Source of the DNA: Globodera rostochiensis
Taxonomy: Eukaryota; Nematoda; Chromadorea; Rhabditida; Heteroderidae
NCBI GenBank assembly: GCA_018350325.1
Contig: JAEVLN010000020.1
Span: 1,395,796 to 1,459,795, forward strand
Direction of reading: 5' to 3'
Length of the DNA: 64,000 bases
Below, piece after piece: positions 35,037 to 45,465 of this stretch. Position numbers and translations under genes: made by a program. How positions within the stretch are numbered: the stretch's first letter is position 1; each line of letters starts with the position of its first letter. The notes under the pieces are model-generated. The model was not told the DNA's origin. It worked only from the letters and a program-made list of their open reading frames with translations, and did no database searches.

Positions 35037-36330
35037 CAAGAAAGTGTTAAGGCAAGTCAAGGCAGTCAAGAGTCTAGGCAAGTCAAGAGTTAAAAGTCAA
35101 GAGTTAAGGCAAGTAAAGAGCCAAAGCAAGTCAAATCAAGGCAGTCGAGCCAAGGCAAGTCAAGAGCCAAGGCAAGTCAAGAGCCAAGGCAAGTCAAGGC
35201 AGTCGAGCCAAGTCAAGGCAGTCAAGAGTCTAGGCAAGTCAAGCCAAGGCAGTCAAGGCAGTCAAAAGTATAGGCAAGTCAAGAGTTAAGGCAAGTCAAG
35301 GCAGTCGAGCCAAATCAAGGCAGTCAAGAGTCTAGGCAAGTCAAGGCAGTCGAGCCAAGGCAAGTCAAGACAGTCAAGAGTCTAGGCAAGCCAAGAGTTA
35401 AAAGTCAAGAATTAAGGCAAGTTAAGAGCCAAAGCAAGTCAAATCAAGGCAGTCAAGAGTCTAGGCAAGTCAAGAGTTAAGGCAAGTCAAGGAAGTTGAG
35501 CCAAGTCAAGGCAGTCAAGAGTCTAGGCAAGTCAAGAGTTAAGGCAAGTCAAGGCAGTCGAGCCAATGCAAGTCAAGGCAGTCAAGAGTCTAGGCAAGTC
35601 AAGAGTTAAGGCAAGTCAAGGCAGTCGAGCCAAGGTAAGTCAAGAGCCAAGTTAAGTCAAAGCGAGTCGAGATTCAACGCAAGCCAAGAGTCAAACCAAG
35701 AGTCAGGATAAAATCAGGACAAGAGTAAAAGTCAAAGCAAGTCGAGATTCAATCACGAGACAAGAAGAGTCAGAGCAAGAGTCAAGGCAAGTCAAGAGTT
35801 AAGCAAGTCAAGAATAAAGCAAGTCAGGAGTCAAGGCAAGTCGAAATTAAACTAAAGCCAAGAGTCAGGGCAGATGAGTCAAATTAAGGCGAGGGTAAAA
35901 GTCAAAGCAAGTCGATATTCAATCACGAGTCAAGAAGAGTAAAAGCAAGAGTCAAGGCAAGTCAAGAGTTAGACAAGACAAGGCAAGTCAAGAAGCAAGG
36001 CAAGTCAAGAGTCAAATAAAGGTATGAGTAAGAGTCAAAGCATGTTGAGATTCAATCACGAGTCAAGTCAAGAGTCAGGGCAAGAGTCAAGTCAAGAATC
36101 AAGGCAAGTCAAGCGTCAGAGCAAGAGTCAGGGCAAGTTGAAATTCAACGCAAGTCAAGAATAAGTGAGTCAAAAGTCAATAGTCGAAACAACGCAAGTC
36201 AAGAGTCTAGAGCAAGAGAAGGCAAGTCAAGAAGCAAGGCAAGTGACGAGTCAAGGCAAGTTGAAATTCAACGCAAGTCAAGAGTCATGGCAAGTCAAGA
36301 CTCAAAGAAGTCAAGAGTCAAGGCAACAGA
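35037..36330 (+). repeat. AAGTCAAG satellite, right arm of the element
   Basis: About 1.3 kb is made of AAGTCAAG(N) words with linkers such as AGTCTAGGC, GCCAAGGC and AGTTAAGGC. Higher-order units of 30-60 bases are partly repeated. The open frame 35044-35289 is only repeat translation. The reverse complement of this motif forms the shorter left arm at 33624-33822. Confidence 0.95.
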
Positions 36331-36863
36331 AAAATTTAAACAAAAAAAAAATAAAGAGAATAAAGAGCGGTTGGGTGCCGCGAAGCGGCAGCCAAACGCT
36401 CGTCACTGTCTATTTTGTTGTTTTCCTGTCTCCTCAAAAGTTTTCGTGTCAATAAAAAATCAAAAATAATTCATAAAATATACGTACGGACGCGACTGAC
36501 TTAGTATGGGTTAAGATTCTATAAAATTATGCACATTTTTCCTTATAACTCGAGACCTGGGCCGCATTCATTAACCATAATACTGAAAAACGATAAGTTA
36601 TTTTGTTTTTAAGGGATGTTCAAAGTTTGAAATGGATCCGCCGTATATAAATGAAGTTAAGCGTATCGAAGTGCGCGATGGTCAAAATATTTGTTAAAAA
36701 ATTTTGTGCACTCGCCACATGTGAGTTAAAATGAAAATATTTTGAGAGGTCCGGAGCGCGTGTATAATGTCATTCTACCGTAAATAAATTTGAATTTTTT
36801 TTTATTAAATTAATTTTGAAAAAAATTTTCGGAAGTCTGCATTACCATGTTCACTGTCCAACT

Positions 36864-37078
36864 TTTTTTGATCGTTCGAAAACGGGTCCCCCTTTTATTG
36901 TTAAGCCTCGATTGGTGTTTTCTTTTAACTACTTTTCTTACATTTTGATGATATTTTGATTGAACTTCTCTGTGCATGAGTCACCTTTATGTTAATTGAA
37001 CGGACAGCATAAATATTTCCTCGTAATTTTCAAGTTCCTACACCATAAAATTTATATGAATGACAAAACAACAAAGAT
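36864..37078 (+). repeat. Copy of aminopeptidase 3' UTR
   Basis: TTTTTTTGATCGTTCGAAAA onward is about 97% identical by eye to the 3' end of the gene at 21267-21450, with only a few substitutions over about 180 bases. It starts at the equivalent of the last codon. No upstream coding exon of the aminopeptidase is present. The AATAAA-containing segment of the other copy is deleted here. Confidence 0.9.
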
Positions 37079-38088
37079 CACATAAAATTTGGGTGCATTC
37101 AAGTTTAAAAAGCGGAATTTTAAAATTTCGGCTGTTTTTGTAAGTTATTTGAAACTGACATAGCTGAAGAGAGGAGAACTTCACAATGAGGACATTGGGA
37201 TCACTAAAGGAGAAGGATGATTCCATAAGAACGAGAAAGCTAGGGAGCATAAAGGACACATTATTCATCCCTTTTGTGAATTGGAGGTACGGTAAATGCC
37301 TCCGGGCATTCCCCTTATTCAAAACAAATTTACGAAATTTTGAAAAAGCCAAATTTTTTTGCCGACTGCAAGGTTAAAGATGATTAAGAAAAATAACTCG
37401 GGTTATTCACCCAATCGCCTCAATTATTGGAGCCAAAATCCTGAAATCCGAGCCGGCCATTGCTATTAAGGGCTCTAGCAGTAATAATACTTTATCATCA
37501 CCACCTCCATTCATTGCTTTCGGTCTAATAGTTTCATATTCTCCGTAAATGTCCGAAATGATAATCACAGTCTTATTCGGCAATCACTGCTTTTAATGCA
37601 CCATCCCTCACTCATCGACTCGTTTCTTATCGGCAAAAGACGACGACCACCTCAACAAGAAAACGAACAGCGGTTAATCGTAGTCCGATCATTGAGACGA
37701 CGACTTTTTTCCGTCAATGTGTTCTTTCATCCATTCATTAAACTTTCCTCCACCCAACACTCTGATGCTCTCACTTCCATTCCATTTGATCCTCACTTAA
37801 CCATCAATCGGAGTCTCAGCTGAAGCAGCAAAGAGGGGGGGGGGGGGGGAGGCTTCTTGAGAAACCCCTCACATTCATTTTGTTGATTTAAACTTTTAGC
37901 GTTAAAAGAACTTAACCTTTGTTATGTACTTTTGCTCTTCGAGCACTTTTACCTACCATTTATTTGCCTAATGATTGATTAATTATGCTCAATTTCCGTT
38001 TATACATATTACGGCATGAAAAAGCGATTTTCACACATTTTGTTCAAACATTAAACGCTAAATTTGTTTTGTGTTCTCGTGTTAATTA

Positions 38089-38160
38089 ATAATTATTATT
38101 ATATTTAAAGTTAATTATTATTATATTTAAAGTTAATAATAATTATTATATTTAAAGTTT
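38089..38160. repeat. Three-copy AT-rich 22 bp repeat
   Basis: TTATTATTATATTTAAAGTT and close variants are repeated three times, ending 12 bases before the transporter start codon. It is therefore in its 5' UTR or core promoter. Confidence 0.8.
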
Positions 38161-38171
38161 TCAATCATTAA

Positions 38172-41038
38172 ATGGCGTCCAAGCATCAAATGATAGCGAC
38201 GTCGGCGGAGTATATGCATAATTTGGACGCCGACAAAGTGCTTGAACGGTTTGGCAAGTTCGGCAGGTATCAGGTAGGACAAAAATATCAACTGGAATCA
38301 GTTATTTTGCCTGTCCAGATGTTTGTGTACCTGATGGCCTCGTTGAACTTCTTTCTTTTCTCCTACAAAACCACAGTAATTTCGCTGATCGCTGACCCCC
38401 ACCCAAATTGCACTTCGTCCTCAACAAATGTGCGTATGATTTAGAAAAAAACTAAAAAATTTTTTTTGCAATTTTTAAATTAAGGATTCTGCTTCACTCG
38501 ACAACGATGCCATCATTGACGACCAACATCTTTACAGAACGTTGGCCACTGATTTTGGCATTGGCTGTGAGGACAAACATATGCTAGAGCATGCCAACGG
38601 GGCGTTTATGCTCGGTCCGTAATTCGTTATCAACGGATTTTTCTTTTTTTGGAAACTGCAATGTTGGGGACAGTTTGGGTCCATTAAATTCAAAACCGCG
38701 AACATTTGGGAAATCCGTTACTATTTCAGCTGAGTGACACTTTATAGGTAACTTTGTGTTCACCGCTCTCGCCACTTACCTGGCCGACCGTTTCGGCCGT
38801 CGGCTGACCTTCCTCGTGTCGTTGTGGGCCATCGTCGTGCTGAGCGTTGCCTGCGCCTTCGCCCCCTCTTACGAATGGTTCCTCCTCTTCCGCTTCCTCT
38901 CCGGCGCATTTGGAGCCGTATAATTTTAAACAAAATTTCATTTTGGTAGCGCAGGAAAAAATTGAAATTTTAAAAAATTGTGAAGAAATTTGGTCCGTAA
39001 ATTCATAAGCAACCAATTTTTTTTTGTTTTTGGGGACAATAATACTTTTTCGTGCACGTTAAGGCCATCGTTGTGGTGGGATTTGTGCTCACTGTGGAGA
39101 GTGTGGCCGGCTCCTTTCGCTCCGTCCAGGTCAAAATTTGGACATAACTTTTACACATCAAATTATATTTGAATTTTAAGCTCTGATTCAATTTTTCTAA
39201 ATTTCAGGTTTTGATCAACTCATTGATTTGGGTGTCCGGCATTTTGGCTGTTGGCGTTCTGCACCTTTTCATCTTTGATTGGCGTTTTTTGTATCTGTGC
39301 GTTGCCGGGCCAGGCCTTTTCTCAATCGCCTATTATTGGCTTTTTCCGGGTCACTTAATATTTTTATTTTAAAAAGTCTGAGATTTTCAAATTTTAACTT
39401 TTTTATTTATTTAGAATCTCTTCATTGGTTGATAGCCAACAGAAAGACGAAGCAAGTGAAAAGGTGAACAGTACGCTGGGGTTTTATTACTGTAGCCCTC
39501 CCCCCACCCTCTGGGTACGTTCTTGGCCCTAATGATGTAAAGATCATTTCTGAAGACCACTCTAAAACAGCAGATCTATTGGTAATCCCTCTTTTTGCTG
39601 TTCGGAAAGTTATTGAAGTGTTTTTTTGTTTTAATTTTTATTTAATTTACTTTTTGTCAAATTCCACAGGTACATAAGTCGTGCTTCACGCATCAACAAC
39701 GTCACGCTAAACTTGCACTCGTGCCAAGCCGACATTGGGGAACAACTGGAGGTGCAGCAACTACACAATGACCAGCCGCCGCTGAAGGCGAAGCGCAATT
39801 TTTTTGATCTTTGCCGAACGCCGGCACTTCTGCTGCATTTGGTGCTGAACTGCTACATCTTGTCAGTTAACTTTCTCCCTGTTTTTGAGTTGGTTTTGTT
39901 AAAAAATGTACAAATAATGGGAAATAATTGGAAAAGCGCGGACAGTCAAACTTTTCGCTTTACCATTCTTAGCATTGTGATGAACTTTGTCTACTGGGTG
40001 CTCACGCTGTATAGTGTGAAGCTGCACGAACAGAAAATGGTCGGCTTTTTCCTCTCCGCGGCGGTGGAAGTGCCGGCCGGCATTTTGGCCATGTTGATGT
40101 TGTTCTGTTGCGGCAGAGTGCGTCCATTAATCATCATTAACTTTGATCAAAATAATTTTAAAAAACATTAATGACTCAATTAAGAGGTAAAATTGTGTGG
40201 AATTTACTTTAGCGCACTGTCACCATTGTGTCACTGCTTGGCCAAGCGGTGTCACTGGGCCTGACCATTATGGTCCCACGTTCGTTTTTTTAATTTAAAA
40301 ATAAATATTCTCTCCTTACCTCGCCCATTTACAGATGGAAGCACATCGAATCTGTTGCTTTCGCTGGCCGCCAAGGTGTTCAACGGCATCTCCTGGGCAT
40401 CGGAGCCGTTGCTGTTGAGTGAAATGTCGCCCACAACCGTGCGCAATATGGTGGAGTTTTGTAATAAAAAGACAAAATGTAATTCTTCAGAATGACCTGA
40501 ACGGGCTGCCAGGGACGTAGCCAGGCTGATCTGACTACGTCCCGGGTTTGGTCCCTCGGCGAAGGGTTTACCGGCAAATAATATCAATCTTTTTATTAAC
40601 AGATGTACGGAATTGTGGCTACTATGGGCGAGATTGGCTCTGTGTTCGCCCCGTATTTGGATCGCATTGTAAGAAGAATTTCTGAAATTTGGTCATTCAG
40701 TTGCAATCGAATTGTGTGATGATCACTGACAGGGTGACGAGAACGTACAGAAGGTGGCGGTCACTGTCATGTCCGTGTTGGCCATTTTGTTCGCGCTGGT
40801 CGCGCCCGAGACGAGCGGACGTGCGTTGCCGCAGGATTTGGCCGATTTTGACGCGGGTCCCTTTGTCGCACTGGTGGGGCGCGTTTGGAAGCGATGGCGA
40901 AATGGGGGACAACAGAACACAACGGAGGCGGAGGAGGACAGCGAAAGGGCACTGAAAGGGGCGGACGAAACAGAAACAGCACAGCAACAGAACGATGAAC
41001 AACTTGTTGTTGGAGAACAGCCAAAACTTGATCGTTGA
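38172..41038 (+). CDS. SLC22-like organic ion transporter (MFS)
   Basis: This is a 12-helix plasma-membrane carrier of the major facilitator superfamily. The exons are 38172-38273, 38319-38429, 38485-38614, 38748-38917, 39064-39129, 39208-39349, 39415-39463, 39670-40117, 40213-40279, 40335-40450, 40603-40668 and 40733-41038, giving 590 aa. Helix 1 (YLMASLNFFLFSYKTTVISL) is followed by an extracellular loop. The MFS signature after helix 2 is YLADRFGRRLTFLVSL, and later helices include FIFDWRFLYLCVAGPGLF and ISWASEPLLLSEMSPTTVR. The layout and the SEMxPTxxR motif fit organic cation/carnitine-type SLC22 members. Substrate cannot be told. The C-terminal tail is rich in Glu and Gln. The stop codon sits in the first unit of a tandem repeat. 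Confidence 0.88.
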
Positions 41039-41265
41039 CAGAGACATTGATTAGAGTCCTCGGGTCAATCGATTATTATGTTGACAGAGACATTGATTAG
41101 AGCCCTCGGGTCAATCGATTACTATGTTGACAGAGACATTGATTAGAGCCCTCGGGTCAATCGATTACTATGTTGACAGAGACATTAATTAGAGCCCTCG
41201 GGTCAATCGATTACTATGTTGACAGAGACATTGATTAGAGCCCTCGGGTCAATCGATTATTATGT
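41034..41265 (+). repeat. 46 bp tandem repeat, five copies
   Basis: The unit TTGACAGAGACATTGATTAG followed by AGCCCTCGGGTCAATCGATTACTATG is repeated five times with one or two changes per copy. It overlaps the stop codon of the SLC22-like gene and forms its 3' UTR. Confidence 0.97.
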
Positions 41266-42014
41266 ACCGAATCGATCGGGCTCTAATGGTGGTGATCAAC
41301 ACAAAATGGAACCGGCCTTTTTTTGCGGATTCAACTCACTTAGGGTTTTATTGCCACACATTCTGCCCTATTCTTAATTGTGCTCAAATGCTTTGCCGGT
41401 TGTCCTTTCCATCCCTTCACATCATAAGACTAATTAATTGCATGTAATTTTTTAAATTTACAATTTCTGATTGTTTTATGCGGTTGTGTCTTAATATTTT
41501 TGGCCCATATCTCGCACAAAGCTCACTATTATTGTTTTTACATTTTCTATAAGCGCTTTATATATGTAATGATTGTGCCCAAAATATACATACTAATATT
41601 TGATTTTTGAGTCTGACAAAATTTACGTTTATAATTTACGTTCGACACAAAATTTGTTCGCGAGGTTTATTCAATTCCATCACTAATGACAATTGTAACT
41701 TGCCGCTAGGCGTACAATAATCCTTAATTAATTTACGCGAGAGAAAGTCCCTAAATTATTTGGTATTGTTTTTGGAGGTTTGTTGACTGTTTGAATGTAA
41801 ATGTCATAGGCGCAATGTTACAGTTTAGTCATTTATTCATTGGTTTCTCCATTTGGATTTTTGGAATGCTCAGCACTTTTTTTTTAGTTGGATTAAACAG
41901 ATCGCGAATCAGGGTCCGAGTTCGATCGATCGCACTCGACTTTTGGACTATGGCCCTCTGATCCCGACCCCAAAAGTGCCATCCCCCCCCCCCCCTCTAA
42001 TCGATTTGTGTTCA
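41266..42014. other. Intergenic between convergent genes
   Basis: AT-rich sequence lies between the transporter and the metalloproteinase, whose 3' ends face each other. A C12 run lies near 41984. No gene is supported. Confidence 0.6.
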
Positions 42015-44384
42015 TCAACGGCGACGGCCCATCCACTTGCTGAACAGGCTGTCCAGGTCCAGTCCTCTTCCCCCGCCGCTCTTGTGCCCGCGCGAGGAGG
42101 AGGAGGAGGGCCAATCCGTGCCGCTGACGGTCACGCGACTGCGCGTGCGTCCGTCCGGCGACTGCCACGACTTCGTCCGCGAACTCCCGCTGCTGCCAAA
42201 AAGTCCGCCCCAGTCGTCACCGCCGCTGTTGCCTAAGCGGCTACGGCTTCCGCCTATGTTTAAGGAATTATGAAAAATGCCCCCGGCATCGGGGAGTTGA
42301 GTTAGCACAAACCGGACTTTTGGACACAAACCCTTGAATATTTCCCTAGACTCGACCTCCCTCAACTCTCGACAAATTCTAATCCTCACCGCTTCCGCTC
42401 CCGAAAGTGCTCCCGCCCCGGCCACCGCTTCCGCCGAAACCGCCGGCGCTGCTGCCCCAGTCGTCGTCACCAAATGCGCTTCCGGTGCCGCGACTGCTTC
42501 CGGCGCGGCCGCCACTGCTGCCGCCGGTGCGTCCTCCTCCCGACGCCGACGGCTTTCGCCCGCCACCCGCCGCTGATGGCGTCGGCGTTCGACCGCCGCC
42601 TCCGCCGCGACCCGAACCTTTGGCATTTCGATTATTCATAAAAACAAAACGAAATTCCATTTTTTGCACGGACCGTAGATGGCCTGGATGCGCTTGATGT
42701 CGTCCGGCTTCAACGTTTGCGGGATGTAATTGCCACTTTCGTCCACCGACTCCTGGTAGAAGGGTGCCATGATCGCGTTTTCCACTTTGGAGTGCTCCAG
42801 GCCCAGCGTGTGTCCGATCTCGTGCACCGCCACCGGGAACAGATCGGTGTAACCGCTGAGAAAAGGCAATGAATGCATCGAGATTGATCGAAGAGAGGAG
42901 ACACGAGAATTGATTTAATCCCGAAAATTGGCAATTTTTCGATTCGGGATTTTGCCGTGAACCCTCTCAACCGTAACGAAATGAATGATTTGTTGCTGCT
43001 AACTTTGCAATCTTTCGCGCATCTTCAGGTCCCAGTGCCCATCGCTCGTCTTCGTCAAAGTGCAGCTTCCCATCGGTTGGCATTGTGGCGTGTGCCAAAA
43101 CTCCGCCTTAAATTGCCCAAAAGATTCAAAGACTTTGCCAAAGATTTTAAACTATCAGAAACGTCTTCATTTACTTCGTCCGTCAAATGGCCACGGGTCG
43201 CCATGGCTTCGCGCGGCGAACTGCACATTGATGTCGGCCTGGCCTTGAGTCTCCTGAATTTGTTCAAAAAATTGTTTCACCCGTAATTATATAAAAATTA
43301 AATTATTTCTTCTTAATGTATTAATTAAATAAAATTCACCTGGAAACTGACTGGGATCACCTGAGCCCAAGTATCATAAGCACGTTTGATGGCGTCTCTG
43401 CAATTTCTCGGGATTCGAATAAATTAATTTTATTAGAATTGCAATTTGATTTAAAGTATAAATAATTTTAGAAATGAATCCAAAATGTTTGCCTTATGCG
43501 CGATTGGGGCAATTGAGGGGAGAAGTTGTGGACTTTGAATGTCACCAAATTTTTGTTCCATTTGGGACCGCCTGAAAACAAAAATGGAATTAAAATTAAT
43601 GACTTTATTAAAATATATTTTAAATATTAAACATATTTTTGAGAATAAACAAAACAATTTAGTAAGCCCATTCCCCTCCCTCCCCCCCCCCAACATCAAT
43701 TACCTCCGGATCCCAAAATCATTTGCGCGTCTTGCATGCCGCACCTCGGCTGTGCCATCTTTTTCTTCGTCTTTATGTCCAATTTGCCCGTCTCCGGCTA
43801 TCGAAGAAAAAGTTGGGAATTTAAAAACACATTTTTGGGCAATAATAGCACCAGATGCGCGAATGATTGGAAGGTTTTGATCGCTTTTTGCAAAATGCTA
43901 AAAATTTCTGAAGTTTTTTAGCATTTTTAAATTAATTAATTACTCTTCTTTGTCCTCCGTCCCTCCCGCCTCTTGCAATTTGCCCGGCTCCACATAGCCA
44001 AAGTTCAGCAAATAATCCTTTAATTAAATTGCATTTTATTTGATTAAAAGGAAAATTTTGCAAAATAAACAAAAGGCCAAAAGCCGTTGGTGATCGATCC
44101 AAATGGATACCTAATTGGCTTTCTCTAATTGTAAGCTGACAGACAGTTTAAAATAATCGGGAATGGATAGATTCGGGATTTTGAATGTTCTAATCAAACT
44201 CGACAAGATCAAAGTGACAAACTCCGCGCATTCATTCACTTACGGTGGCCTTGTCGTCCGCAACCGGCTCAAAATCTTTGGCCAAAGTATCGTCAAAATG
44301 CCAAATAAACAAGAAAAAGAAGAAGAAAAAGTAGAAATTGGCACTCGCGAACAGCGATGGCCTCATGTTGCGGAGCCACCACAT
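42015..44384 (-). CDS. Secreted matrix metalloproteinase without hemopexin
   Basis: This is a zinc endopeptidase of the matrixin family that would cleave extracellular matrix. The exons are 44384-44244, 44017-43944, 43897-43852, 43797-43704, 43571-43493, 43397-43340, 43253-43175, 43106-43004, 42855-42674, 42617-42390 and 42253-42015, giving 440 aa. A hydrophobic signal segment rich in Phe is at residues about 12-30. The propeptide has [25 protein letters not shown] and the cysteine switch QPRCGMQD (near 103). The catalytic domain has [23 protein letters not shown], the zinc motif [12 protein letters not shown] (near 237) and the Met-turn NAIMAPFY. After IYG it ends in a Gly/Ser/Arg-rich, low-complexity tail, with no hemopexin repeats. 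One intron (after 43493) starts with GC. Confidence 0.94.
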
Positions 44385-45465
44385 ATTTTGATGGCACTTT
44401 TGGGCTGAATCGAGTTAAGATCTGGCACTTAAAATGATCGAGACTCGGTTTGATCACATCGATTGCTTTGAGAGTTTTGAAAGGATCAAAATGATTGATT
44501 GGCATTTCTATCAATTTGAATCGTTTTAGCCATAATCTGTCAACATTTCGGTCCGATTAGTGCCAAAAGTTGGAAAAGAATGAATCATTTTGGCCGATGT
44601 GTTTTGATTTGATAGCAAAAAACTTTTCAATTATGCGAGTAAATGAAACGGGAGGAACTTTTAATTCATTTCGGAAAAAAATGAGTGAATTTTTTCTCGT
44701 TTTTGTTGACGACGATGAGTAAGAGAAGGAACTCGTCGAGACTTTTCCGTCCGTCCGTCGAGAACGCGCGGATGATTGATCGATCGCAGTGGCCGATCAG
44801 TGCGGCGAATCGGACTGATCGAACGCATCACCGGACAATTTGTACAAAAAGCGCCTTTTATTCTCCGATCAAAGCCAGAGATATTTTGGTGGCATTTGAG
44901 TTTGATTCGATCGGGCCAAGAGACTAATTGAATAGCTCAAATTCTGGGACGCACTTAACTCCGACCCCGCGGGCGAAATCGCCGAACAACGAGAGAAGGC
45001 TGAACCAACCGGTAATTATTCCCCCCCCCGGCGATGTGTTGTTGTAAAATTCAAAAACAGCGGACAATTTACCGCCCCGCGGCAGCAACATCAATCACAG
45101 CCATCCACCCATCCGTTGATCACCCAAAACCCCGTTCCCTCCCGCCGATCGCCCAATTCCCTTCGATCGGTTGGTCCCCCAATCACAAAAGTTTGCCCTA
45201 TCTGATGAACCCATTTGGTGACGATTGATTTTGATTTCTCAAATATTTTCAATTCTATTCTCGAGGTTCGGCCTCCACAAATTCAAGATCAAAAACAGTA
45301 CTAAAATATATTTTGACGAAATTCACTCAGAAAATTAATTTAAAAAAGAGTCGCGGAAAATTAAAAATGAATTCTTCTCATACAAAAACAAAAAACAAAA
45401 TGAAAATGAATTTAATTAAAAAAATGAAGTCAATGGAAATAAAATGCGAATGTTTTATTCTCCGT
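44385..45465. other. Intergenic, MMP upstream and DDX11 downstream
   Basis: This holds the upstream region of the metalloproteinase and the 3' flank of the DDX11-like gene, both on the minus strand. A C10 run is near 45020. Small frames are present without support. Confidence 0.6.

Larger units (their letters stand above)
33535..36406. mobile_element. Foldback-like element with long inverted ends
   Basis: The left end (33535-33655) begins CGAGCGCTTGACTGCCGC and includes GCCGCTTCGCGGC, CCAACCGCTCTT, TTTTTTTGTTTAAATTTTT and CTGTTGCC. All of these recur in the same order, inverted, at the right end (36406-36298). Inward of each end lies a satellite of CTTGACTTG words (33624-33822 on the left), inverted as AAGTCAAG words on the right (35037-36330). 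The whole therefore has arms built from tandem repeats, as in foldback transposons. No transposase frame is seen inside, so it would be non-autonomous. Target-site duplications could not be defined by eye. Confidence 0.7.
36407..38171. other. Intergenic, contains aminopeptidase 3' copy
   Basis: Apart from the duplicated 3' end (36864-37078), this AT-rich region has a G14 run near 37836 and a three-copy 22 bp repeat (38089-38160). No gene is supported. The SLC22-like promoter should lie at the right end. Confidence 0.6.

Noticed and set aside
35044..36469. Open frames and a possible CRISPR-like array in the AAGTCAAG region
   Set aside because: Repeats are short, irregular and continuous, without unique spacers. 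This is satellite DNA in a eukaryote.
38172..41038. Transporter read as a sugar porter
   Set aside because: MFS motifs alone fit both, but the large first extracellular loop and SEMSPTTVR fit SLC22 better.
41034..41300. Relation between the 46 bp repeat (TTAGAGCCCTCGGG) and the C-rich array complement (ATAGAGCCCTTGGG)
   Set aside because: The shared stretch is only about 14 bases with a mismatch, and the rest of the units differ. Chance is enough to explain it.
42334..42697. Ala/Pro-rich plus-strand frames at 42334-42697
   Set aside because: They are the antisense of the Gly/Ser/Arg-rich MMP tail, so open by composition.
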